Positions 53,336 to 64,000 of a DNA stretch of 64,000 bases are shown in pieces. The DNA comes from Leguminivora glycinivorella. Its lineage: Eukaryota; Arthropoda; Insecta; Lepidoptera; Tortricidae. The DNA is taken from positions 5,225,408-5,289,407 of the forward strand of contig NC_062985.1 of assembly GCF_023078275.1 (NCBI RefSeq). Direction: 5' to 3'. The position numbers were made by a program, and so were the translations under genes. Under the pieces are notes generated by a model that searched no databases, was not told the origin of the DNA, and worked only from the letters and a program-made list of their open reading frames with translations. Each line of letters begins with the position of its first letter. Position 1 is the stretch's first letter.

Positions 53336-55777
53336 GTTTCAGAAGCGCGATATTAAGTACCCATATACGCCCGTACTATGAAATTTGTCCGAAATTGACA
53401 ATGTCATCATTCTCGCGCCGCGCTCGTAACCATTCATTGTCATCCAACAGTATTTAATTAACACCAGTCGATCTGATTCGACGAGTAAAGACACTAGCAC
53501 CATATACTACAGTTAAAAGTGTAAAAGGCAAAGGCTATGATCAAATACCTGTCCGTAATTGTGCCAACAAAGAGATAGAACATGCCTAGTGTGCTGGCGT
53601 GTCTTGTGTTGTCTTTCAGATTCATTGCAGTTTACGAGATATTCACACTTTGGAGTAATAATTTATCATAATGAGTGTGAAATCGGAAGTAAAAGTGATC
53701 CAAACACAGTGCTCTGGGGCTGAAATTATCAACATCCACTATAGTAGCCTGTGTTGTGTTTCTTTCTTTCAGATCAACTTAATTATGTACATGTTGAAGA
53801 TACTAATACTTTTATATACTCACAAAATGTATCACAATAAGTACCACAGTAAGTCATGGACGGTGAGATGCTAACCACATCCAAGTTGTCATTCACAATT
53901 TGCTCCGGGCAAAGAGTATTACCAGTATATATAGAGGGGCTGCAGTAGTGAATAATCATTAGCTCACTTGTGTGTTGTGTTTTTGTGCTTCCAGATATGT
54001 TTCAGAATACTTAATACATATTGAACCTACTTGTGATATATTGACAATTGTCACGGTGTCACAGTGAAACAGAATATAAGATAAGTTTCAATCTAAATGG
54101 CACCTAAATGATTCCTTATAACATGTGACTTTATGGGTTTTATGATCTACAAAGAGAGATGATCATTATCTTGCCCTATTTGTCATATTAAAAATAAGTT
54201 TGTCCGGAATGACATGGAATAAGGTATTTATCCTACTCAATAATATTGTGTCATTGCATCTGGCTTATGTAAGTATGCTGACAGTAAATACATTTTAAAT
54301 TCACTACAGGTTAGTATAATGGATGAGTAAATAAGCATAAGAAAACTTTGACAACTCTTTTGTTACTATAAGTTTTGTCACTTTACCGGGGACTGTATTT
54401 TGAAATCTGTCTTAGTGACATTCTTATGCATATAAACTCTGTATGATCTTGCATTTTTCTAAATGAGGAAACATGTTGCTATATTAACTGGCACTAATTC
54501 ATCAAAAATGTTGATAAAATAATAATAATATTTTGATGAGGTTAATTATGCATCTTGTTAAAACCATAATGTGTGTTAAAATTAAGGGCATAGCACTGAA
54601 GTATAGTGTATTGTTGATGCTGTTTTGTTTATAATAATGCTGGTTTAGCATTGCAAACATTTTTGACAAGAAATGTAATCAATGTAATCATGTTCTAAAT
54701 TGAACCAAAGACAAATATATTACCTAGACAGACACTTGGAACATTTATTATCATGACATAGTCCAGTGTCCATTTAATGCATTGACAGTGATATAATTTG
54801 TTCTTTAAATTACATTCCTTTCCAGATTAATTTATTGATTACAGTAGTTGCCTGCCGGTAATCCGGAGACTATTGACCATAAGTTGAAAAACTTGCATTG
54901 ATAAGGCATGATTCCAGAAGTTCCTGAGGTTAAATCTTGCTAAAAGCTGGAAACACCAAACTGGATATCTATTGAACTATTTATGACACTGGTAAAATTT
55001 GTCATAGCTAATGGTAAGAGATTTTGATATTTATAGACCCGATGGACTTTAACGGTCTACATGCTATACTTGTCTGTTACAACAAATCAGTTTGATTTGG
55101 AATTGGGCTTGAAACATGCCAATCAGTTAAGTTTTTAACAGATGTGCAATAATCTGAGGTAAATAACTTAATTGGAGCTTCTAATTATTTTAACCCTTCA
55201 CTGCGAAGGAATGTTTCTGAACCGAAGCATGACAAACAGGTAACGTTTGAAGTTGACAAGTATTGTCTACTTTTAATATGTTCTGTTCCTTGAAATATAA
55301 AAAAAAAAATAACTGTACACTTCTATTGCTTCTTGATTTCACAAGAATATATATATTTTACATGTTTTGTGACTTTTGCAAGAATCAAAAATAATGATAT
55401 TTTGTTATAAAAACTCAATCACCTGTACTAAGTATTCTTGCATATGCATAGTATTAACACAACTAACAAAATTATATAGTTGTGCAGGTGGCAGCTATAT
55501 GGATAATGTTGTGCTTTAAATTGCACATATACCTACAGCTGGAGCACCTCTCTAGTGTGTCTGGCAAGCTTGATGGTTTAATTATTAAGCTTATGCACCA
55601 TGCCTGATGATGATATATAAATACCTTTGTCAAGAACCATTTGGTAAGTGAACAATGAAACCTCGATAAGTCAAGCCAAGTGCCATATGATTATTCTTGC
55701 TTGACTGGAATGTGTTTTAATAATGGTATATATAGTAAGCGTGTTACCTTAGGGGCACGGGAAAAATAAGACAAGTT
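53336..55777 (+). other. Left interior of the LTR-flanked element
   Basis: No coding frame recognised. Three places read as 3' splice sites after near-identical TGTGTTGTGTTT lead-ins: CTTTCAG at 53619, TTTCTTTCAG at 53772 and GTGCTTCCAG at 53994. This repetition may come from old tandem duplication. Confidence 0.4.
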
Positions 55778-57377
55778 GCACGCCGGATTGAGAACCGAGT
55801 TGTGTTTTGTCTTATTAGTCTCAGATTAAGAACTGAGTTGTCATTACATATATGCACGCCGGATTGAGAACCGAGTTGTGTTTTGTCTTATTAGTCTCAG
55901 ATTAAGAACTGAGTTGTCATTACATATATGCACGCCGGATTAAGAACCGAGTTGTGTTTTGTCTTATTAGTCTCAGATTAAGAACTGAGTTGTCATTATA
56001 TATATGCACGCCGGATTGAGAACCGAGTTGTGTTTTGTCTTATTAGTCTCAGATTAAGAACTGAGTTGTCATTACATATATGCACGCCGGATTAAGAACC
56101 GAGTTGTGTTTTGTCTTATTAGTCTCAGATTAAGAACTGAGTTGTCATTACATATATGCACGCCGGATTAAGAACCGAGTTGTGTTTTGTCTTATTGGTC
56201 TCAGATTAAGAACTGAGTTGTCATTACATATATGCACACCGGATTGAGAACCGAGTTGTGTTTTGTCTTATTAGTCTCAGATTAAGAACTGAGTTGTCAT
56301 TACATAATATGCACGCCGGATTGAGAACCGAGTTGTGTTTTGTCTTATTAGTCTCAGATTAAGAACTGAGTTGTCATTACATATATGCACGCCGGATTAA
56401 GAACCGAGTTGTGTTTTGTCTTATTGGTCTCAGATTAAGAACTGAGTTGTCATTACATATATGCACGCCGGATTGAGAACCGAGTTGTGTTTTGTCTTAT
56501 TAGTCTCAGATTAAGAACTGAGTTGTCATTACATATATGCACGCCGGATTAAGAACCGAGTTGTGTTTTGTCTTATTGGTCTCAGATTAAGAACTGAGTT
56601 GTCATTACATATATGCACACCGGATTGAGAACCGAGTTGTGTTTTGTCTTATTAGTCTCAGATTAAGAACTGAGTTGTCATTACATATATGCACGCCGGA
56701 TTGAGAACCGAGTTGTGTTTTGTCTTATTAGTCTCAGATTAAGAACTGAGTTGTCATTACATATATGCACGCCGGATTAAGAACCGAGTTGTGTTTTGTC
56801 TTATTGGTCTGGTCTCAGATTAAGAACTGAGTTGTCATTACATATATGCACACCGGATTGAGAACCGAGTTGTGTTTTGTCTTATTAGTCTCAGATTAAG
56901 AACTGAGTTGTCATTACATAATATGCACGCCGGATTGAGAACCGAGTTGTATTTTGTCTTATTAGTCTCAGATTAAGAACTGAGTTGTCATTACATATAT
57001 GCACGCCGGATTAAGAACCGAGTTGTGTTTTGTCTTATTGGTCTCAGATTAAAAACTGAGTTGTCATTACATATATGCACACCGGATTGAGAACCGAGTT
57101 GTGTTTTGTCTTATTAGTCTCAGATTAAGAACTGAGTTGTCATTACATATATGCACGCCGGATTGAGAACCGAGTTGTGTTTTGTCTTATTAGTCTCAGA
57201 TTAAGAACTGAGTTGTCATTACATATATGCACGCCGGATTAAGAACCGAGTTGTGTTTTGTCTTATTAGTCTCAGATTAAGAACCGAGTTGTGCTTGTCT
57301 TATTACTTTCAGATTAAGAACTGAGTTTCCATTGCATATATACACGCCGGATTAAGAACCGAGTTGTGTTGCCTTTA
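55778..57377 (+). repeat. 76-bp tandem array, about 21 units, with higher-order pattern
   Basis: Units start with GCACGCCGGATT at 55778, 55854, 55930, 56006, 56082, 56158, 56234, 56311, 56387, 56463, 56539, 56615, 56691, 56767, 56848, 56925, 57001, 57077, 57153, 57229 and a degenerate last one. Each unit is itself two related halves sharing GATTRAGAACYGAGTTGT. Variants TTAAG+ATTGG, CACACC and plain follow one another as a three-unit (about 228-bp) block in units 6-8, 11-13, 14-16 and 17-19. Confidence 0.95.
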
Positions 57378-57596
57378 CATGATGTTAATAATATATTCTG
57401 TTCACAGGGTTTCCTGATAAGCACACTGTACCTGAATCTTGTGGTATCCATGGTAGTGTAACTAATGTGATATCCACAAGTAAAAATGAAGTGATTTCCG
57501 TCACTTAAAGTGTGAATCATAATTATAATGATTACTTTAATGTCTGCTATACATTTATCACTTTGATTATTGTTTCTTAAGTAGTTCTGTTTATGC

Positions 57597-58090
57597 AATG
57601 CAGGCCTTAGGAGGCGGACCATGTGCATAAGACCTATTATTGTGATGCAGGTCTTTGGAGACGGGCCATCATGTGTTATATAGACTATCCCTAAGAGGCT
57701 AGTTCTGTTTCTGGTATTTGTGATGCAGGTCTTTGGAGACGGGCCATCATGTGTTATATAGACTATCCCTAAGAGGCTAGTTCTGTTTCTGGTATTTGTG
57801 ATGCAGGTCTTTGGAGACGGGCCATCATGTGTTCTATAGACTATCCTTAAGAGGCTAGTTCTGTTTCTGGTATTTGTGATGCAGGTCTTTGGAGACGGAC
57901 CATCATGTGTTCTGTAGACTATCCTTAAGAGGCTAGTTCTGTTTCTGGTATTTGTGATGCAGGTCTTTGGAGACGGGCCATCATGTGTTCTGTAGACTAT
58001 CCCTAAGAGGCTAGTTCTGTTTCTGGTATTTGTGATGCAGGTCTTTGGAGACGGACCATCATGTGTTATATAGTATATCTTTAAGAGGTT
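57597..58090 (+). repeat. 78-bp tandem array, about 5.5 units
   Basis: Units begin GATGCAGGTCTTTGGAGACG at 57644, 57722, 57800, 57878, 57956 and 58034, preceded by one diverged unit (about 57597). Contains ATCATGTGTT and AGAGGCTAGTTCTGTTTCTG. Unrelated in sequence to the 76-bp array. Confidence 0.95.
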
Positions 58091-58188
58091 AGCTTGAGAC
58101 CTTGTTTGTCAAAAGCATGTTTTATGACCTTAAAGAGTAGTGATCTCAAGGTTACCTTGAAAGGGTTGCTTGCACTAATACTTTCCAG

Positions 58189-58897
58189 AGGTTGCTGGTG
58201 GAATTACGGTTTCCAATAGAGTGCATGCTACAGGCTGCGCGACAACCTTGTCATGAAGGGCCAACGTCTGCGGTCGTTGCGCCGCCAGCCTCGAAAGCAG
58301 CCGTATCACCGTGGCTTGCGTATGAAGCTTTGATATGGTAATGTTTGTTATCTTATAGCAAAATTGGTGGCTAGTACACATTGATTATTACCTTTTATTA
58401 ATTTTATCATGTTGATAGATAAATAATTAGCAGTTGTTAAAGGTCCTGCCAAGGAGCAGCCATGTATTCTGCTTAATATATTTTCATAAAAAAAGATTAC
58501 ATGACAATATTTTCTAATATCTTCATTGTCATTGTTTATTACTAAATTATTTTACGGCTATGTAAGCCGGATCTGTAATTGAGAGCATCGACTATGCCAA
58601 TTGTACATTAATTTCTCGTAACCTTATCATGTTACTTGAACGACAGTTGTGTTGTACTGATTCTATCACCTACTGGCTTAGTTCCAAGGAAAAATTATCA
58701 CGTTCTCGTTACTTTAAGGAACTTAGTATTTCCCATGTATGTTACAGAGCTTTTTAATAAGAGCTTTCTTGCTGCTTGCTGTGTTAGAAGGCGGCTATGC
58801 TCACGCATGGAGTGTGTCATGTTCACCTCTCACGAGTTTGATGTACGCGTTGTTGCGCGTGCGGGGAGCTTCACAGCCTACAGTGACGGAGCCAACT
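58189..58897 (+). other. Two possible exons with matching reading phase
   Basis: 58189-58319 follows ACTTTCCAG and precedes GTATGAAG; 58788-58897 follows a pyrimidine-rich TTGCTGCTTGCTGTGTTAG and precedes GTGAGT. Both are open in one frame and the split codon is completed correctly across the join (two bases plus one). A third acceptor, TTGTTCACTCCGCAG, ends at 59467, and joining to it gives an immediate stop. The encoded peptide is not recognised. Base use is more GC-rich and codon-like than the surroundings. Could be a captured host gene fragment. Confidence 0.3.
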
Positions 58898-59486
58898 GTG
58901 AGTTTGTTCCATGTATTTGCTATTTAAACGACGCCAATCATCGTTATTATATTGAGCGGTTGGTTAGTTTGGAATGCACCGCTCACGTAAGTCTTAACTT
59001 AAGGCATAAATGGCATAATACTTACCTGAAAATAAATGAAATGTATTGATGGGTGAAGCTATTTACAAGCAAATATTAGATGGTGTTTTGTACACCAGTA
59101 ATTACCTGCCCGCCGCTAGATGTCATCTATTTTACATAATTAATTTGACTAATATATAGTATCGATCATGGCGGTAAAACATGTACTTTTCGTACCATCG
59201 CACCTTAATAGTTTTAAAGCCTTACTGGCTGTGGAGTTGTTAAATAATGACCTGACTTACTTGTACTAGGCTAGTCTGGTCATGCAATCTTGAGTTTAGT
59301 TATGTCATTACTATGATTCGACTATAAAATGAGACCAATTACATGTCTTGGTGTAAGTTAGTCTTAAACTACACCGGCCGTTTCCAACGGTACTCGAGTT
59401 AATCACTTCAAAGGACCAGGGCCTGAGTGTATAGCTGGAGTATACAAAGTTCTTGTTCACTCCGCAGAAAAGAAAAGAACAAATGA

Positions 59487-59614
59487 ACAGATGAAGTCTA
59501 CCGCCACCAGTTGGAGGCGCAGCCTGCTTCGGCTGCGTTGACTGCGGCAGTCATCAGTAGCAGCATGGATAGCAGAGACTTTCGGGACGAAAGGTCAAGG
59601 TCAGAATGGTCGAG
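59487..59614 (+). pseudogene. Possible pol C-terminal remnant before the right LTR
   Basis: After a TGA at 59484, a frame of about 55 codons including RDFRDERSRSEWSS continues into the LTR and ends there. Position and character suit the end of a gypsy polyprotein, but the match is by impression only. Confidence 0.35.
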
Positions 59615-59785
59615 TATAAGGACATCACTAGTCGAACGTCCCCTTCACTAGCATGGCTGTCAAAAATGGCGGCAGACGGACTCAGAGCGTCACTTGAAGA
59701 TAGCTTGTCATTGAATTTGTATTTTGAGATTCCGTTTAATAAACTGTATACTTAATAGTGGTATCCTGGTGTTTTTACTCTAACA
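59615..59785 (+). repeat. Right LTR-like repeat
   Basis: Identical to 53165-53335; followed by GTAG at 59786-59789. Confidence 0.7.
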
Positions 59786-59876
59786 GTAGTTAAAATTATT
59801 TGAATATGTCTCACAAAAGTTTATCGTCTTTAACGTCTACGCACTACATCTGTACTGCCGGCGTATTATGCTTCCA

Positions 59877-59977
59877 ATTTTATCACTTATCCACGTGGAT
59901 AAGACATCTGTCACTCTCACACTGACATACTTGCCTAAGCGTGACGGATAATTCATCCACATGGATAGTGATAAAAT
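59877..59977. mobile_element. 101-bp hairpin MITE
   Basis: ATTTTATCACTTATCCACGT at left, TGGATAGTGATAAAAT at right; both arms also contain CCACGTGG / CCACATGG self-complementary words. Confidence 0.75.
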
Positions 59978-60114
59978 AGGCTACTAGTCTAGACTGATAT
60001 CGATGGCACGATAAATGATTGTCTTCTGTAGTATTTGACATAAAAAAAAAACAATATTTGGGTATTAAAAATGTATGATGACTACGTATTTTCGATTAAA
60101 AATGCGCGTATTTT

Positions 60115-60200
60115 ATTTTATTTTGGCCGCCAAAAACGCTGTCAGCGATGACATGAGTGACGATGAGTGATGACATGAGTGATGATGATGAGTGACGTCA
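60115..60200. repeat. GATGAGTGA-rich degenerate microsatellite
   Basis: Alternating GATGACATGAGT and GATGAGTGA words over about 70 bases. Confidence 0.7.
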
Positions 60201-60262
60201 TCGAATTACTTCATCTCAAAACAACCACTGACATAATGAACTTTATGCCTTATACCTACTTA

Positions 60263-60387
60263 AGGCACGCCACAGACAGTCTTAAAAATTCATAATCTTA
60301 AAAAAGACTTGTATGCAACCTGTCAGTTCCAACTGACAGAATTTTCAGATTGAACCGACAGATTGCATACAAATCTGTGGCGTGCCT
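60263..60387. mobile_element. 125-bp hairpin MITE with AGGCACGCCACAGA ends
   Basis: AGGCACGCCACAGACAGTC at left, ATCTGTGGCGTGCCT at right, inner GTATGCAACCTGTC / GACAGATTGCATAC. Confidence 0.8.
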
Positions 60388-60852
60388 AAAAGTCAGAAAA
60401 TGTTGTTTTCGAATATACCTAATTACCTGATGCACAGATAATCTATAGATTAACATGACTGTGTTGTTTTCGCCTGATTAAGTAAAAGTAATACTTTAGA
60501 ATATTTTTTTGCTGTTATTAGATCATAATAAAATATGGTAATATTTTATTTCGGTTAATTGGACAGTACTTAATCATATAAGACAGACTTTAAAAAAGGG
60601 TCAAGTAGCCTATTTGGAAGCATGATACGCCGGCTGGTTAGCCAAATAGTTTTCTCGCTGCTCGATGCAATTGTAATGGGAGACCCAGTGTGGAGTGCAA
60701 AGCTAAATTGGAATGTAAATCAAGCCCGCCCGTTTCATGTTTGCTTCGTTTTGACTCGCACCTGATTGCCTAAATATAGGTAAACAATGGTTTTGAAAGT
60801 TTTTCCTTTAAAGGAATGTGGCTTTTGGAAGAACTCTTGACCTTTCCAATTG
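60388..60852. other. Unclassified spacer
   Basis: Nothing recognised. Confidence 0.4.
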
Positions 60853-61172
60853 ATTCATCATCCTCCTTGCGTTATGAGTATCCCGCCATTCGCCACGGCT
60901 CATAGGAGCCTGGGGTCCGGTTTGACAACGAATCCCAAATTTTGTCGTAGCCACTAGTTTTACGAAAGCGACTGCCATCTGACCTTCCAACCCGAAGGGT
61001 AACTAGGCCTTATTGGGATTAGTCCGGTTTCTCGATGTTTTCCTTGACCGAAAAGCGACTGGCAAATATCAAATGACATTTCGCACATTCGTTCCTTAAA
61101 ACTCATTCGTACGAGACGGGATTCAAACCCGCGACCTCCGGATTGAAAGTCGCATGCTCTTGCCGGCTTAAA
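60853..61172 (-). mobile_element. tRNA-derived SINE, copy 4, most complete
   Basis: The minus strand has a tRNA-like head with CAAGAGCATGCGACTTTCA and B-box GGGTTTGAATCCCG (61117-61135), then the body shared with 466-810, ending near CTCCTTGCGTTATGAG. Best template for the family in this window. Confidence 0.75.
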
Positions 61173-61304
61173 CTTTTAATTTAAATATTTGGTGCCATCA
61201 AAATCAAATTCCAGTCCCTTAAACTCCCCTTAATCCGAATCTTTCGAAAAGGTTTAAGCATTCTCAAATGTAGTATGTAAACTTGAAATAAATGTCATAC
61301 TTAT

Positions 61305-61607
61305 ACAAAGCAAAGACGATCGAGTATTATAGAGAGTTACTGTCAATGTAAAATGTGTGTACAGTGCATAGACAGCCATCTCTCGACAAGAGCTTAAAAT
61401 TTTGAACCTCAGTTTTGACAATTTGGCCCACATTCTTAGCTTGATATGTGTTAAAAATTGTTAAAATGTCAAATATTAATATTAGCGCCATCTAGTCGAG
61501 CGTCCCCCAAAGGTGTAACGCCATCTAGGCCACCATACCTTTTTCTGTATGGTTCTGAGGTACGTTTTTTTCTTAGACTGTATCTGTCTATACGGAGTTA
61601 CACATGT
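61305..61607. repeat. Dispersed element copy, uninterrupted
   Basis: GATCGAGTATTATAGAGAGT, TTTTGACAATTTGGCCCAC, GCGCCATCTAGTCGAGCG and GTCTATACGGAGTTACACA; inverted relative to 24330-24955 and supplying its empty site. Confidence 0.7.
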
Positions 61608-61630
61608 CTTTGCGTATACCAATAAAAAGT

Positions 61631-61724
61631 GATCAAGGCCTCCAAATGTCCCGAGCCGGAATCGAACTAGCGTCCTCCGATTACCGGTAAACCGGCAAGC
61701 TTAGGACACTTGGAGGCCTTGGTC
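61631..61724 (-). mobile_element. Hairpin with tRNA-like B box
   Basis: GATCAAGGCCTCCAAATGTC pairs with ACACTTGGAGGCCTTGGTC. The minus strand inside reads GCTAGTTCGATTCCGGCTC, a pol III B box, so this is a tRNA-like repeat enclosed in inverted arms. Cloverleaf stems of a working tRNA are not present. Confidence 0.6.
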
Positions 61725-61844
61725 ATTTTCTCTTTGTATAATGACATTTATTTCAAGTTCATGATAGTAGTGTAACTACTTAAAATTGCAATATTATGAA
61801 AATAATTGAATTTGTTTTTAGAGTAAGTAGAATGTAGGTGCGAA

Positions 61845-62117
61845 ATGCAACACACAACCTTTACTCCACTCGTAATTTCAGTAGACGGAGTTTTCGCACC
61901 CCAAATGTCAAATTTTGTGAAACACATGGCCGAAACCATTTCTGAACGTTGGAGCCGTTCATTATCGACTATATTAGGCTGGCTTCGTGCACGCATCAAC
62001 ATTGCTGTAATACGCGCAACCAGCATGTGCATCCGAGGCACGACACGCCACCGCTTCAAGGCCATCACCCGATGGCTCGGCTTTGACGACGGTGCTGCCC
62101 TCCCACATATAGACTAG
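61845..62117 (+). pseudogene. C-terminal fragment of a LINE reverse transcriptase
   Basis: The frame reads TPLVISVDGVFAPQMSNFVK, then WSRSLSTILGWLRARINIAV and IRATSMCIRG, a C-terminal pattern (VSVDG.L..EA..FL..LA..L...W...YS....W.R.RL..AILRAT..C.RG) that I know from non-LTR reverse transcriptases. It is GC-richer than its surroundings and ends at a natural stop; the catalytic part is absent, so the ATG is not a true start. An alternative is a short captured domain. Confidence 0.5.
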
Positions 62118-62700
62118 ATATTATAAACAAATATTTTATAGATATGTTATATGTTTCTGTGTAACTTGGTCCTATAATAAATTATGGTTATAAGTGGTGA
62201 CAAAGGATGTAGGTTAATTAGATGATGTTTGTAAGACTATACTATAATATTTTACTATAACAATGTAAGTAAAACCTTATATTTTTATATATCAAATATA
62301 AACATAATATTTAATCACTGATCTCTCCCCTATCCCTGGACAAGTCCTTCCGCAACTCACAAAGGACCAAGAATCCTACCTACGACAACCCTACTTCCGT
62401 TTCCTCAGCTAGAAATTCCTCAGTATTTTTCGCTTACCTAATGCATATTTTGTAGCCAACAAACTGCAAATGACTAGCATTTCAAAGGCTTACGGCACCG
62501 CATTTTATACGTGTAACTTTACAACGGACGTAAAATGACCAGTTATTTTTATCAGCATCATAAATAAACCTATTTAATAACATAGTTGCAGCGGTTGCAA
62601 GGTACTGCTAGTTGACTTCGACGCCAAAGACAAATTAATAATATGAACAACATTAATATTAAACCTCATTTCTGTTGCGCTGCTTAAGCTGCTGGTTAAT
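62118..62700. other. Unclassified AT-rich spacer
   Basis: Nothing recognised; the first 200 bases could be the 3' untranslated end of the preceding fragment. Confidence 0.4.
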
Positions 62701-62833
62701 CAGGCGGGTATAAGAAAGTTCGCGCAATAAACGATAAAACATCAGGCCGTCCCTATCGCACTATTTGTAGTTAAGTGCGATAGGGAGGGCCTCATATTTT
62801 ATCATTTATCGCGCGATCATGCTTGCCTGCCTG
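62701..62833. mobile_element. Hairpin MITE, GCATGGTCGCGCGATAG family, copy 2
   Basis: CAGGCGGGTATAAGAAAGTT..CGCGCAATAAACGATAAAA at left, TTTATCGCGCGATCATGCTT..GCCTGCCTG at right; less perfect than 40833-40961. Confidence 0.75.
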
Positions 62834-63079
62834 TTTTGAAGATGATGTCAAATTCTTAAACATTGTTGTAATATATTTAATATTACATTTCAATATCGGA
62901 TCGTGTAGTCGAAGTAAATTACAAATGCAATTTCTACAATTTAGATTGATATCATTTTATTAATTCAATGTAGTTTTAAAACAATATTGTTTATTGCACC
63001 AATAAACTGCTCTGATATTTAGAATAAGAAGAAAATTATACATTTTTGACCATTTAAAAGTGCTTATTTTAAGCCTATT

Positions 63080-63165
63080 TAATAGATAAATAAATAAATG
63101 TTATAGGAAATTCTTTACACAGATTGACTGAGCCCCACGGTAAGCTCAAGAAGGCTTATTTAGGC
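63080..63165 (-). mobile_element. SINE 3' tail (second family), minus strand
   Basis: AATAGATAAATAAATAAATG, TTTACACAGATTGACTGAGC and CACGGTAAGCTCAAGAAGGC, complement of 20546-20643. Confidence 0.55.
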
Positions 63166-63716
63166 TTATTTGAATAAAGAATAGGTATTTTGATTGATTG
63201 AATGAATTTTAATCGCTTGCGTTTTCTGAGAGGCATAAGACGATTCGGCATGAACTTGAATGAAAAGGCATCTCGTCAGTTGTAGGTAATTGTATCTACT
63301 TACCTGTAGCTATCAAAGGTTACTTGACCTAATTAAAATTAATTTTATTAATAATTCAATTTACATTCATTTTGTAAGTATTAAGTTTAACCTCCGTTTT
63401 ACGCTCAACGTATTTATGTCATAAATTTCATAATCAAAAGAGCGGCTACAGTTCCAATAGGTATGCTTATTTTGTGAAAATGTTCTGACCGTGGCTGGAA
63501 ATTCTTCGTATTTCATTGACTGATTTCTGGGAAAGGCATTCCATTTTAACCCCGTCGTTTTGCGGTGGAGGCGGCCATTTTGTTAGTAATTTGAAGGAGT
63601 GAATGAAGGTAAATAAGTTTCAAGCTTTTGCCAACATTATACCATTTACAAGATTTCCGTTTATCGCGGTTTAAATTTTAGCTTTCAGAAATTTAAACGG
63701 GCAGTATCGTCCCTTT
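63166..63716. other. Unclassified spacer
   Basis: Nothing recognised. Confidence 0.4.
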
Positions 63717-63925
63717 TTAACCCCCGACGCAAAAACGACGGGGCATGTCTGTCTTTCTGTCTGTCTGTCTCTCTGTCTGTGTGTCTGTATTTGGCATCGA
63801 AATGATGAACCGATTTAGATTTTTTTTTGTTTGAAAGCTGAATTAGTTGGGAGGATTCTTAGCCATGTTTCATGAAAATCGGTCTACTATGCAGAGGATT
63901 TTTTAAAAATTGTAATTTTGTGGTT
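63717..63925 (+). repeat. Dispersed repeat (AACCCCCGACGCAAAAACG type), copy 5
   Basis: TAACCCCCGACGCAAAAACG, CTGT microsatellite, GATGAACCGATTTAGATTTT, TTCTTAGCCATGTTTCATGA. Intact at the position interrupted in copy 4. Confidence 0.75.
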
Positions 63926-64000
63926 AGGTTAGTTATAACTATAGTGTTGTACCGACAACACTATGAGTAGGTATGAATAGTTAAGAGACTACTGATGTTT

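Larger units (their letters stand above)
53165..59785 (+). mobile_element. 6.6-kb LTR-flanked non-autonomous element, LARD-like
   Basis: Two 171-base direct repeats, 53165-53335 and 59615-59785, are identical at every base I compared; each contains AATAAA. GTAG stands on both outer sides (a 5-base GTAGT duplication with a one-base shift is equally possible). Upstream of the right repeat a short frame (SSSMDSRDFRDERSRSEWSS) runs into the LTR in the way gypsy pol genes end. The 6.3-kb interior has no gag, protease, polymerase or integrase signature; it holds two tandem arrays and splice-like signals. Identical LTRs imply a recent insertion, or a recent conversion between them. No TG...CA ends and no clear tRNA primer site were found, which are weaknesses. 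Confidence 0.6.

Noticed and set aside
55778..57377. CRISPR-like regular array
   Set aside because: The spacing is regular but there are no variable spacers; the whole 76-base unit repeats, and the DNA is eukaryotic.
58636..59049. 137-codon plus-strand frame as a single-exon gene
   Set aside because: It crosses a strong acceptor and a GTGAGT donor; only the middle third has coding-like base use, so a spliced reading is preferred.
61631..61724. Possible tRNA gene on the minus strand
   Set aside because: Only a B box is convincing; no acceptor or anticodon stems form and the sequence is enclosed in MITE arms.

Overview
The window reads as AT-rich nuclear DNA of a moth or butterfly (Lepidoptera). 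The evidence is the repeat content: Helitron-like elements ending in GCGGGCAAAAGCTAG, tRNA-derived SINEs, CR1/Jockey-type and RTE-type LINE ends, Mag-like Ty3/gypsy remnants, and many short hairpin MITEs whose consensus I know from lepidopteran genomes. I found no intact host gene. Almost every long reading frame is either part of a mobile element or a chance frame across one.

Layout. 0-9 kb: a hairpin MITE, a Helitron-like copy, a SINE, an 832-bp TA-flanked DNA element full of GGTCCAATGA-type motifs, a diverged 1.4-1.6 kb tandem duplication, and a minus-strand LINE 3' remnant. 9.2-12.2 kb: a Jockey/CR1-like LINE broken by two insertions that can be delimited to the base, one of 877 bp with a 14-bp target duplication and one of 747 bp with a 9-bp duplication. 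13.3-17.3 kb: the best preserved protein gene of the window, a 982-residue endonuclease/reverse transcriptase frame of a CR1-like LINE, lying inside an older inverted-repeat element. 17-27 kb: LINE ends, MITEs, a 323-bp element with an 8-bp target duplication and a possible THAP-like start. 28.7-29.4 kb: a 120-bp minisatellite open on the minus strand. 31.4-32.0 kb: a foldback structure whose arms are themselves tandem repeats. 34.2-34.7 kb: a solo LTR with a perfect 5-bp duplication. 39.6-39.9 kb: a broken Crypton-like tyrosine recombinase start. 45.8-52.0 kb: a decayed Ty3/gypsy element with gag and pol traces.

The most unusual object is at 53,165-59,785: two identical 171-bp LTR-like repeats, flanked by GTAG, enclosing 6.3 kb that lacks retroviral-type genes and instead carries 21 copies of a 76-bp repeat with a three-unit higher-order pattern, a second array of 78-bp units, and well formed splice signals. 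It looks like a young, non-autonomous LTR element of the LARD kind that has gained foreign or newly expanded sequence.

The elements work together only in a historical sense. Nested insertions give a relative order of events, and several insertions can be checked against empty copies of the same target repeat elsewhere in this window.
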